The position numbers and the translations under genes are program-made. This document shows, one piece after another, positions 12,471 through 25,730 of a stretch of 64,000 bases of DNA. Within the stretch, counting starts at the first letter, position 1. Every line of letters starts with the position of its first letter. The stretch is from Pycnopodia helianthoides (lineage: Eukaryota; Echinodermata; Asteroidea; Forcipulatida; Asteriidae), in the NCBI GenBank assembly GCA_032158295.1, contig CM063255.1, positions 15,900,094-15,964,093 of the forward strand, in the 5' to 3' direction. Below the pieces are notes generated by a model, which was not told where the DNA came from, searched no databases, and was given only the letters and a program-made list of their open reading frames with translations.

Positions 12471-13608
12471 AAAAATATTTAACCAACATTAGTTTTTTTT
12501 TTTTTTTCCTGTGGTTTGTTTTTTTGGTAAATTAGCATTTAATGTAGGTTTTTCAATGTTCAACATTTTATATCAATGTGATGTGAAATTATGTTGTCTT
12601 CCTTTTACTCTTTTAAAACTCAAAGTGTGTAAAGGAAATGACATTGAGTTTTTTTTTTGTGTGGACGCTTGAAAAGGAGCGCAAACAAATTGATACGCGT
12701 TCTTGAAGGAGTAAGGTTCCTCCGTTCGTTGATTTAATTGATTTAATGTTTTGTTTGGACCTTTGATTGTTAAACATTGACTCAATGTTTGCTTCAGTTT
12801 GTCACAGTTGGTCTATTTTTCATCGGTTAGATTAACATCGGACTAATGTTGGCTTTAGGTAAACTGTTGGTCCCTTTTTCGGTTGATGAAATCACGTTAA
12901 ATCATCGTTTGCTTTAGGTTATTATCAATCGGCCACTTTTTGGTTCAAAAATTAACATTGAGTTAATATTTGCTTAAGGTTAATATCAATATCATATGCA
13001 AATGACGGGGAATAGCAGTAGTACAAACTAGGAATTTTTTTTTTTAAATTGGAATTTAGTCATCCGATGACATTTTTTTCCAACTTTTTGTTATAAAATT
13101 GATACTAGATTGTTTAGGCATAAAAAGTTCCAACTGTAGTTTTAACTGCCAACTATTAGTTGAAAATCAAAGAAACTGTAGTTTCTGTTTGCTTTTTTCC
13201 TAAACAAGCCCCCTTTCAGCGCTCTGTTTATGTCATTTCCTATTTTTTGTTCGATAATCTGCCGCGGAGGTATAGACAAATACAGTCTGTGTGTAAATAG
13301 AAAAGCAAGTTTTTAAAACACTGAAAATACTACCAAAAAGCTCAGAAAATGTAACTTTTTATTTGGGTAATTTTAGATCTCAAAATCCGGATTTCAAATG
13401 GGGGGGGGGGCATGGACATTAATTTTGTTTGGGGGGGCATGTGTCCCCCATGTCCCCCTTTATAGTTACGCCACTGGGACTCGAACCCATGACTTTCTGC
13501 ATTATACATCTGTAGTGTGTTTTGACGCTTATCGGAAAAGTTCTGCAGCTCAAAATGACTTCCCTCTTGCCAAATTTGTTTCCCCCTTTTTTCTTTGCGA
13601 CTGTTTAG
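12471..13608. other. No gene seen upstream of first SRCR exon
   Basis: AT-rich. A G-run/C-run pair at 13400-13460 looks like the end of an unidentified repeat. I could not find a signal-peptide exon ending in phase 1, although the gene needs one. Confidence 0.4.
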
Positions 13609-13938
13609 TTAAGGTGCGCCTTGTCAACGGTGGGACACCCTACGAGGGGAGGTTGGAGGTGAACTATCAGGGTCTCTGGGGTACAGTGTGTAGGTCTGAT
13701 ACTTGGACGATTAAAAATGACAACGTGGTCTGCCGCCAGCTTGGTTTCCCCCCCGCGTCCCAGACCTTGATGTCCGGTCAGTTCGGGATGGGCACGGGGC
13801 CCATTCTCCTGAATCAAGTCGGCTGTCGCGGGGACGAGTCCGGCATCGATCAGTGCGATCACAGTGGCTGGTTTGTACACACCTGCACACACTGGTCTGA
13901 TGTTGGGGTGTCATGTGATCTCACCACAACGCCAGCAG
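13609..13938 (+). CDS. SRCR exon 1
   Basis: The exon runs from an acceptor (TTTAG) to the donor GTAAGT, phase 1 to phase 1. It encodes VRLVNGG...EGRLEV, WGTVC, VVCRQLG and the final DVGVSC. It has six cysteines in the group A pattern, lacking C1 and C4, yet sits on one exon. An alternative acceptor 5 bases downstream (AAG at 13611-13613) would break the phase, so I prefer 13609. The terminal Gly-rich linker leads to the next SRCR. Confidence 0.9.
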
Positions 13939-16900
13939 GTAAGTTTAATCCTTCTCATCGGCGGAACAAAACATAGAATAAGGGATCTAATATTACTAAG
14001 AGAGGTTTGCGGTAACACCATGTTAAAATCTCTTTTGAGTAGTGTTGGTTCTGAAAAAAAACAGTGGTTGACGACTCAACTTTTCGATCAGTATGCTCTG
14101 ATCGTCTTCAGGAGAATGTTGGACTCTATGGCTGGATGCTGCTTATGTACTGCCTTGTAGGGGATTAACTGCCAGTTGGGCTTGGCTCTGTGGTGCACTA
14201 ATCTATTATTGTAGTTTTTCTCAATCATAAGAAAGCACCTTTTTTGTAGGGTGGTGGGGGGGAGTAGATTAGAACCCGAACCTCCCAAATTGTTCGGTAT
14301 CCTCTTTGCCGATATGAAAGATTCAGAAGGACTGAAGGCTGCAGGCCCAAATGACATTTGCTTATCACAGGGTCAGGCTTTCCAATCTAATCGAAGTCCA
14401 ATTATGTGGGTGTGAAGTGACATTGAGAGGTGGACACTGGAGGATTGAGGTCACCATTGATTAGAGAAAAAGTATTAAGGGTTTACTGCCAAAAGCTATG
14501 GGAAATTGTTTGAACGCATAACTTTTGCCAGTTTAACATGAATTATGAATCCAAATCATTAATTGTAGCTTTATGTTTTGGTATGTGATGTCATTGTCAC
14601 AAATTTCCCAAACACTTGGTGTTAGTCAGGTGACAAACACTTGAGCCCTAGTTTTCTTTAATTTCTCTACATAACTTTCATAGGCCTAATATTAAATATG
14701 GTTTGGGATGCCCGCAAGTGAAGTGGCAATATTTTCCAAAGTGTTAGCACTCAACAAATGAATTTTTTCATGTGTTACAATCATTATCAGACGAGTCTGT
14801 GCATTCAATGTGCAGGAGAAATGATCTCAAACAGTAGCTTTTATGTGCCATCAAAGTGTGTCATGAATTACTTTCTTGTTGCCATGCCTTAAGTTTGTGT
14901 CATACAGTACGGTTAACATGCAACTGTCCAGCAAGAAACTGTCCAGTTGTCATCTTACTAACAAGGATTGTTTGTGTTGTAAATTTCACAAAATTCTGAT
15001 ACAGACTTTGTAAAATGGCGCAACGATTTTATTTTTATTCATCGTAATTTCCACGACGTGGCCGCTACATCTGTTGTATAGCTATTGAACAGATTTATAG
15101 TGGGTTTGGAGGTAAGACTCGGGCCGTCAGGTATAAATGCTGCACCCCCCCCCCAAAAAAAAAAAAATCAATAGTATAATGCAACACCCAAAACAAAATT
15201 ATGACAAACAAAAGTGCGTTGGGGGAAAATAACATGCAACGCAAAAACGAAAGTGACGTAAAAAAAAAAAACTGAATAAAGCAGGCACTTATGGAACACC
15301 ATAGTTTTTATGTTTTTGGTTTCTAGTGCGACTCGTCAATGGGACCAGCAGCCATGAAGGCAGGGTGGAGGTGTACTTCAAGTGCCAATGGGGAACGATC
15401 TTTGGCTACAGCTGGGCATGGGGCCCCAAGGAAGCTGATATTGTCTGCCGGCAGCTTGGCTACCCATCTGCCTCTCGTGCCTGGTCGGGTGCCCACTTTG
15501 GCCAGGGATCATTGCCGATCATCCTGAGCAAAGTTGAGTGTAATGGGAACGAATCCAGTTTAGCCGAGTGTGATCATGACGAATGGTTCAACTGTTATTA
15601 CTGCAAACATGACCAAGATGTTGGGGTGACTTGTGAAACATCGATCCTTTCAACTGGTAAGCGGAAACAAGTTTTATACAATTAGGTTTATATTTTTTAA
15701 GAAATGTATTTGTCTTCATAAATCCCAAATCAAAGAGATTAGATTGGATTAAAGTATTCCAGCTGGTGTACAGGGAACGATCTGTTGGACCATCCGAACG
15801 TTCCAAAAGCTAACGCCCATATTCTTTAGTGTAGGATTGTTACCGTATTTTGGCACAATGTCATGGTCCTGCAGAACATTCTGGCGGACCACGGGATTGC
15901 CGGCGTTTGCCTACAGGAACAACCCCTTGCGCAATGAACACTGCCCGGGGAAAAACCCCTTGGGCAATGAACACTGCCCGGGAACAACCCCTTGTGCAAT
16001 GAATGTGCCCGGGAACAACCCCTTGCGCAATGAATGTGCCCGGGAACAACCCCTTGTGCAATGAACACTGCCCGGGAACAACCCCTTGCGCAATGAGACT
16101 TTTGAGATGCTCCCGAAGTATGGTACTGGTTTTTTAAGCAGTGTTGAAGGACTCGAGTCGAGGACTTGGAATCGAGTCCGACTCATCAAGTCACAATTTT
16201 GGTGACTCAAACTTGACTCAAGGCATCGACATAAGGTTTTGACTTGGGGACTGGAGCTATCATGAATCAAGTTTTTAAGTCCCATCCAAAAGGACAAAGC
16301 AACTGTAAGTATCTTGGTTAAAGGCAGGGTATTCTTTTGGTAATTGTCAAAGACCAGTATCCTCACATGGAGCATCCCAACATATGCATAAAATAACAAA
16401 CCTGTAAACATTTGGGCTCATTGAAGTAATGAAAGAAAAAAACACCGTTGTTGCATAAAATTGTGAGCTTTCAGATGCCTGTCAGATTCAAATTTTGGGG
16501 TGAAAAATTACCTCTTTCTCTTAAACTTCATTACATCAAAGGGGGTCGTTTCCAGCAATGATTTATAATATCAACAGCTCTCCAGTGCTCTTTACCATCC
16601 AAGTAAGTTGTTATTGTCATTAATTTTTAAAGCAATTACCAAAAGTATACCCTCCCTTTAAGGACACAAGTGAAAGACATTCTCAGAATACCACGTGGCC
16701 ATATAACACCAACATTTAAAGTCTTGTATGTTTTTATCAGTGTTAGTGAGGCTTGTCAATGGATCAAACCCCTACGAAGGTGGAGTGGAGGTATACCGGG
16801 ACGGCGTGTGGGGCACCGTCTGCGGGGATAACTGGGGCTTGAACGATGCTCAGGTCGTCTGTCGACAGTTGGGCTATCCCGCTGCCACTCGGGCGTGGCA

Positions 16901-19900
16901 GAACTCTCCCTTTGGGCGGGGTGCAGGGCCGACTCTCACCTGGAGTAATCTAACGTGTGACGGCAACGAGTCCAGCATAGCAGAATGTGGGTACGGTCCA
17001 CTGCCGAGTCAAGGATGTACTCGCCCAGGAGGTGCTGCTGCTGTGAGGTGTGGTGAAGAACATCTCATGATAGAAGACACTCAGACTAGTGAGTTGAAAT
17101 GAATATATCAATCAATTTTGTAGATGACGTATATAACTCTAAATCTCCCCTAATTCCTTTTATCGTTCATTTATTAACGATAAAATGCCTTATTGCTCAG
17201 CGAGGTACATGCATTGCGGCTGCGTTGTGTTGTTTGTTGCTGAACTGGCCTTGACCTACTTTTGTCTGATAGGTCAGTTAAACATCACGTACAGGTGCCT
17301 GGGGACCCTGGGGAAAGTCAATATCAAGGACATGCTTGGTTGCTATATATAAACATTAGTTTCAAATTAAGTATGGAGTGGTCAAGTGCATACTTGTTCG
17401 TGTCCCAACCCCTTTGAATTTCAGTTTATCAAATGAGCGTTTTTTCTTAGAGTCATTGTTTTCATTCTATCAGGCGATCGCGAGCTTTCGCTGTTCTAGT
17501 TTGTTGTTGAAGCTCGACCGTCCTAATTTACTGTTTCATAAAGTGATTGTATCGCCTTATCTATCGGTATATTTCTTTTTTTCTTTTCATTTATATATTT
17601 ATCTATGTTTTTTTACTATTTCCTTTATTTGTATTTAAATTTGTACATATTTATATACATATACTTATATTCTTTTTTTCTTCGGGGAGGGGAGTGTGGC
17701 TGGTGTTGGGCTTGGGGTTTTTATCTCCCACTGTCAACAGTTTTGGATGGTTCATTCCTTTCTTGCTGTGTATGGCTGGTCGCTGGGGTGTTTATTTTTG
17801 TGACCCACCCTCTTAATTGTTGCATTAACTTGTGCAATATTGTATTTATTTATTTATTTTTAGTAATTTATTTTTGCTATTGTTTATTTTCTTGTTGTTA
17901 TTGTAAGGGATGTGTATAAACCCTTTGTAATAATAACCTTATAGCACTGAGTTGTAAGGGATGTGTATAAACCCTTTGTAATAATAACCTTATAGCACTG
18001 CTTCATTTTTGCATACTTTTTATATTGACATTCCCACTTACCTACAGTCATGACAGTATGTAATTTTCATCCTAATATCATCCCCTAGTTAAGCACATAC
18101 TCCTTTCCACTGTAGAACTTTAAGTGTATTATTCATGAAACGGCAGTAAGATCAAACTAAATGTATCTTTCTTTCATGCAACAGCAGCAGGGTCAAACTA
18201 GGTCAAACAAACTTTATACATGTACATGTACTTCTTCAGCATTAATCCAAGTTGAAACAAAAGAGTGATTTGCATAAAGTGCTGTTTCAAACATGTAGTT
18301 CATGAATACTATGGTTATTAATTTAGGGCAATCAGACTTTGGTTTAATTACTCATCTCTTTTAAATATTGAATAACACATTCTTGTTGATGGTTTAACAT
18401 GTCAAAGAAGCTTTAATTAATTATTAGGAAAGTAAGTAAGATGTCACAATCTACATGTTTACTTCTACTTGGATTTGCCTAGTAACAGCGGGTTCACGGC
18501 CACTGCCTGCCCTGACTTCACAGGTAAAGTTGCCTTTATTTTTATCCCATTTTAGCTGTCATTTGGACCTGTGTGCCATCCCCTCTCTCAAGGCCTTCAT
18601 CGGAACACCCCCCTATCACCCACATCTCACATTATTATTGCCTTCTGTACAAAAAATGTATCTTTATTTTTATTTTTGTGTACCCCAGATGTGGGGCAAC
18701 AGATTCTACGGATCATAGTATGTATTTGCTTTTGCTGTCCCTCGCCCATCTTGGGGTACATTGTCTTGTATTTTGTTATGTACTGTTTTTATGGCAAACA
18801 AAATGATAATAATAATAATAATAAAATCTCTTGAAATTCTATTCCACAGTTCCAATACGCCTGGTCAACGGGGCAGGCCCCCATGATGAGGGAAGTGTGG
18901 AAGTCCTTTACAAGTGCTTCTGGGGTTCAGTTACTGGTTACTTCCTGTCCATTCGAGAAGCCGACGTAATCTGTCGGCAGCTCGGCTTTCCCTCTGCCTA
19001 CAGAGTGTTAAGGTCAAATATTTTCGCCAAGGGAAAAGGGCCGGTATTTTTGTATTAACAGTTGGAATATAAAACTGGTATTTAGAGAAGCACATGTGTG
19101 TTTGTACTGCTGGCATATGAAGTATGGCCATGTGTAGTACGTGTATGTGCAAAGTAAGGGGTTTCTGGTTAAATTCATGTAGGCCTTATTTTAAGATGTT
19201 AAGTACCAGTCTCTTGTTCTTTTAAATTGAACAACCATGTATTCTATGAAATGTAAACTTAGCAATTGTTTAGAAACTGCAGGTGGATTTGTGCTTTTGT
19301 TTTGGGGTGGGTTTGCTGCGTTGCCTTGGTTGTCGCTGAAGAATTGCCTAACTTGTGGTTTGTTTCTGCCTTACGTTTTTACACAGTTGCTGAGTAGTGT
19401 AAACAAGAGTAAACAACTGTAACTAAACTAATTCTTTTTGTATCACTGCCTGCCCTGACTTCACAGGTGCAGGTTCGTCACTCATATATAGAATAAATCT
19501 CCATAATCTGAGAGCTGTGCCTAAAGAGAAGTCTCCATAGCTGTCATTTGGACCTGTGTGCCATCCCCTCTCTCAAGGCCTTCATCGGAACACCCCCCTA
19601 TCCCCCACATCTCACATTATTATTGCCTTCTGTACAAAAAATGTATCTTTATTTTTATTTTTGTGTACCCCAGATGTGGGGCAACAGATTCTACGGATCA
19701 TAGTATGTATTTGCTTTTGCTGTCCCTCGCCCATCTTGGGGTACATTGTCTTGTATTTTGTTATGTACTGTTTTTATGGCAAACAAAATGATAATAATAA
19801 TAATAATAAAATCTCTTGAAATTCTATTCCACAGTTCCAATACGCCTGGTCAACGGGGCAGGCCCCCATGAGGGAAGTGTGGAAGTCCTTTACAAGTGCT

Positions 19901-22900
19901 TCTGGGGTTCAGTTACTGGTTACTTCCTGTCCATTCGAGAAGCCGACGTAATCTGTCGGCAGCTCGGCTTTCCCTCTGCCTACAGAGTGTTAAGGTCAAA
20001 TATTTTCGCCAAGGGAAAAGGGCCGGTACTTTTGACCAACATGAAATGCAAGGGAGATGAGACAAGCATTGATCAGTGCAGTCGCACGGAGTGGTTTGAC
20101 AACAAACGCGGGTTGTCGCATTTCTACGGTGGGGGAGTGATCTGCAATGTCGAACCTCAACTACCCCGTAAGAATGTTGATGTTGTTTAATAATGATAAA
20201 TAGTGCACTGTGAATTGATAGCAATAACTCCTTTAACATTTCGATGTAGCTTGGACCATTGGGGATTAAACACCAGAACAGTGAGCAAGTCATTGTGCGC
20301 ACAACTCAGTTCTGAGACCATTTTATTACACCTTGTTTTTACGCATGTATGATGTCATGTGTATGGCAAAGTGATGTCATGTGTATGGCAAAATGATGTC
20401 ATGTGTATGGCAAAATGATATCATGTGTATGGCAAAATGATATGTGTATGGCGAAATGATATCATGTGTATGGCAAAATGATGTCACGTGTATGGCAAAA
20501 TGATGTCATGTGTATGACAAAATGATATCATGTGTATGGCAAAATGATGTCATATGGCAAAATGTTGTCATGTGTATGGCAAAAATTGTGTCATATGGCA
20601 AAATGGTGTGATATGGCAAAATGATGTCAAATGGCAAAATAATGTCATGTGGCCAAATGGTACGTGTCATATGGCCAAGTATGTCATGTGAATGGCAAAA
20701 ATGGTGTCATATGGCAAATTTATATCACGTGTATGGCAACACGATGTCATGTGTATGGCAAAACGATGTCATGTTTAAGGCAAAATGATGTCACGTGGAT
20801 GGCAAAATGATGTCACGTGTATGGCAAAATGATGTCATGTGTATGGCAAAATGATGTCACGTGTATGGCAAAATGATGTCATGTGTTTTACAAAATGATG
20901 TATTGAAATGAAGCATAACTGGGTGGAATCATGCACTGTGCACACTACACAATAGAATGTCCAGGGGCAATCCTGGACCTTTTTGTAAAACATGTCTATT
21001 TTTATCAGGCTTCCATTGACTTGTATGGAGCCAAATTTCTTTTACTATCCACACATCTTCCAGCGGTTTAATTCCAGCAATTTAATGTAACTTTATATGT
21101 AAATGTTTTAGATATAATTTTGCTTTGTTTTCTTGTAACTTGTTTTTATCCTCAAGTTGCTAAATAATAATAATAATAATAACTAGTTCTTATATAGCGC
21201 ATTTCACAATAACGTATCAACCCGCTTTACATTAGTGCCCTGATTGGGCCAGTAGCATTCCTTTAATTTTTCTCAGCTCCCTGGAAGTATATAGCCCTGT
21301 GCAGCCGTGGCTCTCCGAAGGCTTTTTCATACAAAATATCAACCTCTACCCTCGCAGGTACCCATTTATACCCCTTTAAAGCATCTTGCTCAAGGACACA
21401 AGTGTCATGACCGGGATTCGAACCCACACCTTGATGACTCGACCACCAGAACTTACTTGAATCCGATGCTCTAAACCACTCGGCCATGACACCCTAAATG
21501 AAATGGTAGCTTATTTCAATGTGTTTATAAAAAATCTCACAAATGTACACTTTTGGTTGGTTACAAACTGTATGCCCTGTTGGACATACTTTCCTTGGAA
21601 GTTATTTGAGAAAAGACAACTTGATAGTCAATTTGAACTTTTCGTTTATTTATAGCGCCAGTCCGACTTGTGAATGGGAACACCCCCGATGAAGGTAGAG
21701 TAGAGATCTACCACCAGTGCTACTGGGGTACCGTTTGTAGTCGAACCTGGACACTGCAAGGTGCGAACGTCATCTGTAGGCAGTTGGGCTACCCTTCGGC
21801 CACCCATGCTTGGGGGAAGGCTCACTTTGGGGAGAGCACCGGGCTTCCCTTGCTGAGTGTTCGGGGCTGTAATGGAAGCGAATCCAATATCCTAGATTGC
21901 AACCATTGGGGTTGGATGGATCTCACTTATATTGATGACGTTGGAGTGACTTGCAGCAAGAGGATTGGACTGAATTCACCCTCACAAGGTAAGTAACATT
22001 GTCATCTTTCCTGTAGTGAGCAGCATCCAGTCTCATATTGGAGTCTTGTATCCTTGAGTCCAAGTTGTGTACACACAAAACTTTCACAGACTCTACAACA
22101 CTGGTGGCTTCTATGTTAACGGATTCTCACTATTACCCAATGAATGCTTGAAGACATGTATACACACAAAACTGTCACAATCGGAAGCCTTGCATGAAAA
22201 CCTGTTTTATGAACGTCCATGGCTGCTTTCTGCTTTTGTACAAGATCCCAGCATGCCAAGGTCAATTTTTCGTCCAGGAAGAAGAGTAAACTTGCTCGAA
22301 CATTCCTTTGTATAACCTGCACATAGTGAATGCACTGACCGTGTCATAAGTATTTTTTTTGCCTGTAACAATTAAGAAGGGCAGAGGGTATGGATTTTAT
22401 GCTCAGAACTCGATCTCCCTTATTCTGGGGGATATTGTGTAACATCCCCAACTCCAGATACGATGACACCATTAGGTTTGGGTAAATCTGTCTGTAAACA
22501 CCCAAACCAAACAGTTCACTACAATAGTGTCCACCATATCTCAAGAAAACCTAATGGCTTTGGCCAATTCACAGTGAAAAAAAAGCAAACATTTTCTCGA
22601 AGGAGAATGAGGTCCCTTTGCATGTTATGAGAACGTTTGCTGTCTTTACTTGGCTTTTAGTCATGGTGGTGTTGTTTCATGCTTCGCAGTACGCCTTGTC
22701 AATGGAACCAGCCCTTGCGAAGGCAGACTGGAGGTGTATTACAAAGACCAATGGGGTGCAGTGTGCAATAAAGGATGGAGCATCCTTGAGTCCGGTGTCG
22801 TCTGCCGGCAGCTTCACTGCCCGCCTGCAACAACTCGGGCGTTGCAGGGAGCCCACTTCGGACGGGGACAGGGGCGGCTGCTCCTGGACAATGTCACTTG

Positions 22901-25692
22901 CATTGGAAATGAAACGAGCATCGATCAGTGTTACTACAGTGACTTATGGTCCACTGATAACTGCAGTCATAGTGAAGAAGTTGGTGTAACCTGCGGGGAA
23001 GGAGCTGAGTCTTCAGAGCTTCATAACGTCTTAAGTAGTGCGAATTCATCGCATGGTAAGGTTGAAGAAGAATTAATGATTTGTAGATAAAAGTGTGAAA
23101 TTGCGGAGACGCTCTTATGAAGAGTTTGTTTCTTTGGCAAAAGTTGTCCTCTAGATGTGAAGTTATTTGTAGAGTTTGCCCAAAGGTTTACCATTGGTAA
23201 ATAAATAGGTCAGGCACTTCAGCTCCCAAGTGGTTTGCCTGTTCGGGTTTTAAAGCATATTAGTGTGTAATTATTGCCCACTGTTGATGAAGCCACTGAA
23301 GGGGCATACTGTTTTTGACATGTCTGTGTTTAATCGTTTCATATGAAGTGTAGACCTGAGAACAAAAGAGGTCCACACAATGTAGGGACTCGAAACACTA
23401 TGTGGACTTACACAGGTCCACTCTGTTTTTTTTGACAGTGTTGAAGAATAGGATTTTCCTAGAGTGTACAGAACAAAGGAATGTCCACGGAGAACAAAAG
23501 AGATCCACACAATGTAGGGACTTGAAACACCATGTGGACTTACACAGGTCCACACTGTTTTTTTTTTTTTGTGTGTTGAATAATAGGATTTTCCTAGAGG
23601 GTACAGAACAAAGTAATGTCCACAGAGAACAAAAGAGGTCCACACAATGCAGGGACTTGAAACATTAAGTGGACCTACACACGTCCACACAATGTGTTTT
23701 TTACTGCGTTGAAGAATATGTTTTTTCTTAAGTGCACACAGGACGAAGGATTGTCCACAAAGTGATTGCAACACAGAGCTGTTTGTTTGTCTGGTTTGTA
23801 GGTTGGACATTCAAACCGGGGACCTGTAAAAACAAAAAGGACAATAGGGTCCGTGGTTGTCCCAGTTGGAAAGTGTGTAAAAAAAGAAAACTGGTAGCTT
23901 TTGCCAAAAAGTACAAACAAAAGAGGGACAACAGGAGGTCTCCAATTGCAGGTGTTTACATACTTGCGTGTTTGTGTGCAATCATCAGGCCAAAAATAAT
24001 TCAAATTATATTGGCCTAATGGGCAAAAAAGATAGGGTAGGTAGGTAGGGATTATTTATTTATTTTTCTTAACATATTTTTTGCCTCTGCAACCCAAATG
24101 CAATGTTTTCTAATTGTTTAAACTGGTATAGTACTTAAAGGAACATTACAGAATGGTTTTTGCTAACAAAACAGTTGCTGGCAGTGTAAGCACTTTATGT
24201 AATCCACCATATACATAAACTGACAAACCTGTAGAAGTTTGGGATCGGTCGGCCATCTGGGTCACGAGAAAACAGTGAAAAACCGATTACACATTTGCAT
24301 GAAATCATATAGGTTCAAGCAATGAATAAAACGCTCACTGAGCGATAAACTCCAATTGGAAAATCAGTTGATTCATTTCTCATCAAATATGGCATTTCAG
24401 ACTACTATCATCATCATTAGACCGTGTAAGTTTGATGTAAATCTGGGATCAAAAGTATATTTTACAAGTTTTTTTCTTACCAATTCTGTAATGTTCCTTT
24501 AACACGATACACTATGAAAATCTTTGCTGTGAAACCACCGTGAAATCTCAGTGAAGTGCAGGATTTGGCTGAAATTCAAGGAGTTTTTTCTCTTTCACCA
24601 TGCTTTAAGTGAAGTGCAGTTCCCTTAAACCACCTTGAAAAAAGAGTCTCCAGACCATTTACTGGCCTGAATGAATTTCACCCTGATTTCAGGGAATGCT
24701 CTGCATCCGAGCCTAGAACTCTTTAATTCTCTGGAATGTCATTTCCCACTTCCCCCCCCACTCCATAGTCTCATGGGGGTGATTAGCCATGTTATCTAGC
24801 TCTACTCCAAAATGTAATTATTAGTCTATGCACACTGTGCTGACCAGTGTACTGGTGACCTGAAACAAGGTGAACCCAAATGGCTGACCATTAAACCATC
24901 TATCAGGTTGAATTCCCCTCATTCAACAGTTATCTATCCAGTTGTATTCATACCTCCATGTTCATACCAAGGACACCTTGAAAACTTGGTGAATACTCCT
25001 TGAATTAAACCACAATTTATACAGACACCCAAAATAGCCTTGGGCTGTTTTCAGCAGGACAGCAAAGTGAAAACAACGTGAAACACTTAGGCTCAGGCTA
25101 GTTAGAAAAGAACTCCATGAAAACAAGGTGAAAAGGGAGAATTAACAATTTCAAGGAGAAAAGGGATTTCACTCCATTTTCAAGACGAAGATTTTCATAG
25201 TGATAACACAAGAAAAAAAAAGCCTGGACAAGGCTTTTTCATTGTAGCCTCGCTGAACCAGACTTCCCATGGAAGCAGCCTGTATATTCACTGTTGTGTA
25301 GCGCAGTGCAGTATAGTGGGAGTCTGGTTGAACGAGACTATATCGGCCAGCGACGACCTTGCAAAACATTGGGCACTCCAAAGTTCCATGAACGCTATAT
25401 TGCCATACAGTTCAGGGGCCGATTCAGGATTTTTTCAACTTGGGGGCACAACGGCGCAACAAGGATTTTGTATTAGAGGGTAAACAAAAAATGGGTCGGC
25501 CTTACAGCAGTGGGGCTTCAGGGGGCTTCGAAGCTCTGAGCCTTTGGCGTTCTGTGGGGTTAAAAAATCGAGCCTCCATGTGCCTAAAACAGAGAAATAG
25601 ACACACTTTTATTGGAAATCAGATCCATATAAATCTCCAAAATTTACTGGAAATTTTCTGTAACATCGATGGTGGGGGTCCAGGGGGCGAAG

Positions 25693-25730
<38 letters not shown>

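Noticed and set aside
1..13608. Signal-peptide exon for the SRCR receptor
   Set aside because: Looked for an ATG plus hydrophobic stretch ending in a phase-1 donor. Several weak candidates lie within MITEs and none was convincing, so none is reported.
15826..16411. Repetitive open frames on both strands
   Set aside because: They arise from the 28-32-bp minisatellite at 15915-16096.
18455..18718. Possible small exon near 18455-18523 ending CACAG|GTAAAG
   Set aside because: The donor-like site lies in the duplicated segment, and the frame has no SRCR or signal-peptide character.
23732..24019. Basic 95-codon frame at 23732-24019
   Set aside because: Overlaps the tail of the 133-bp tandem repeat. 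No homology or splice evidence.
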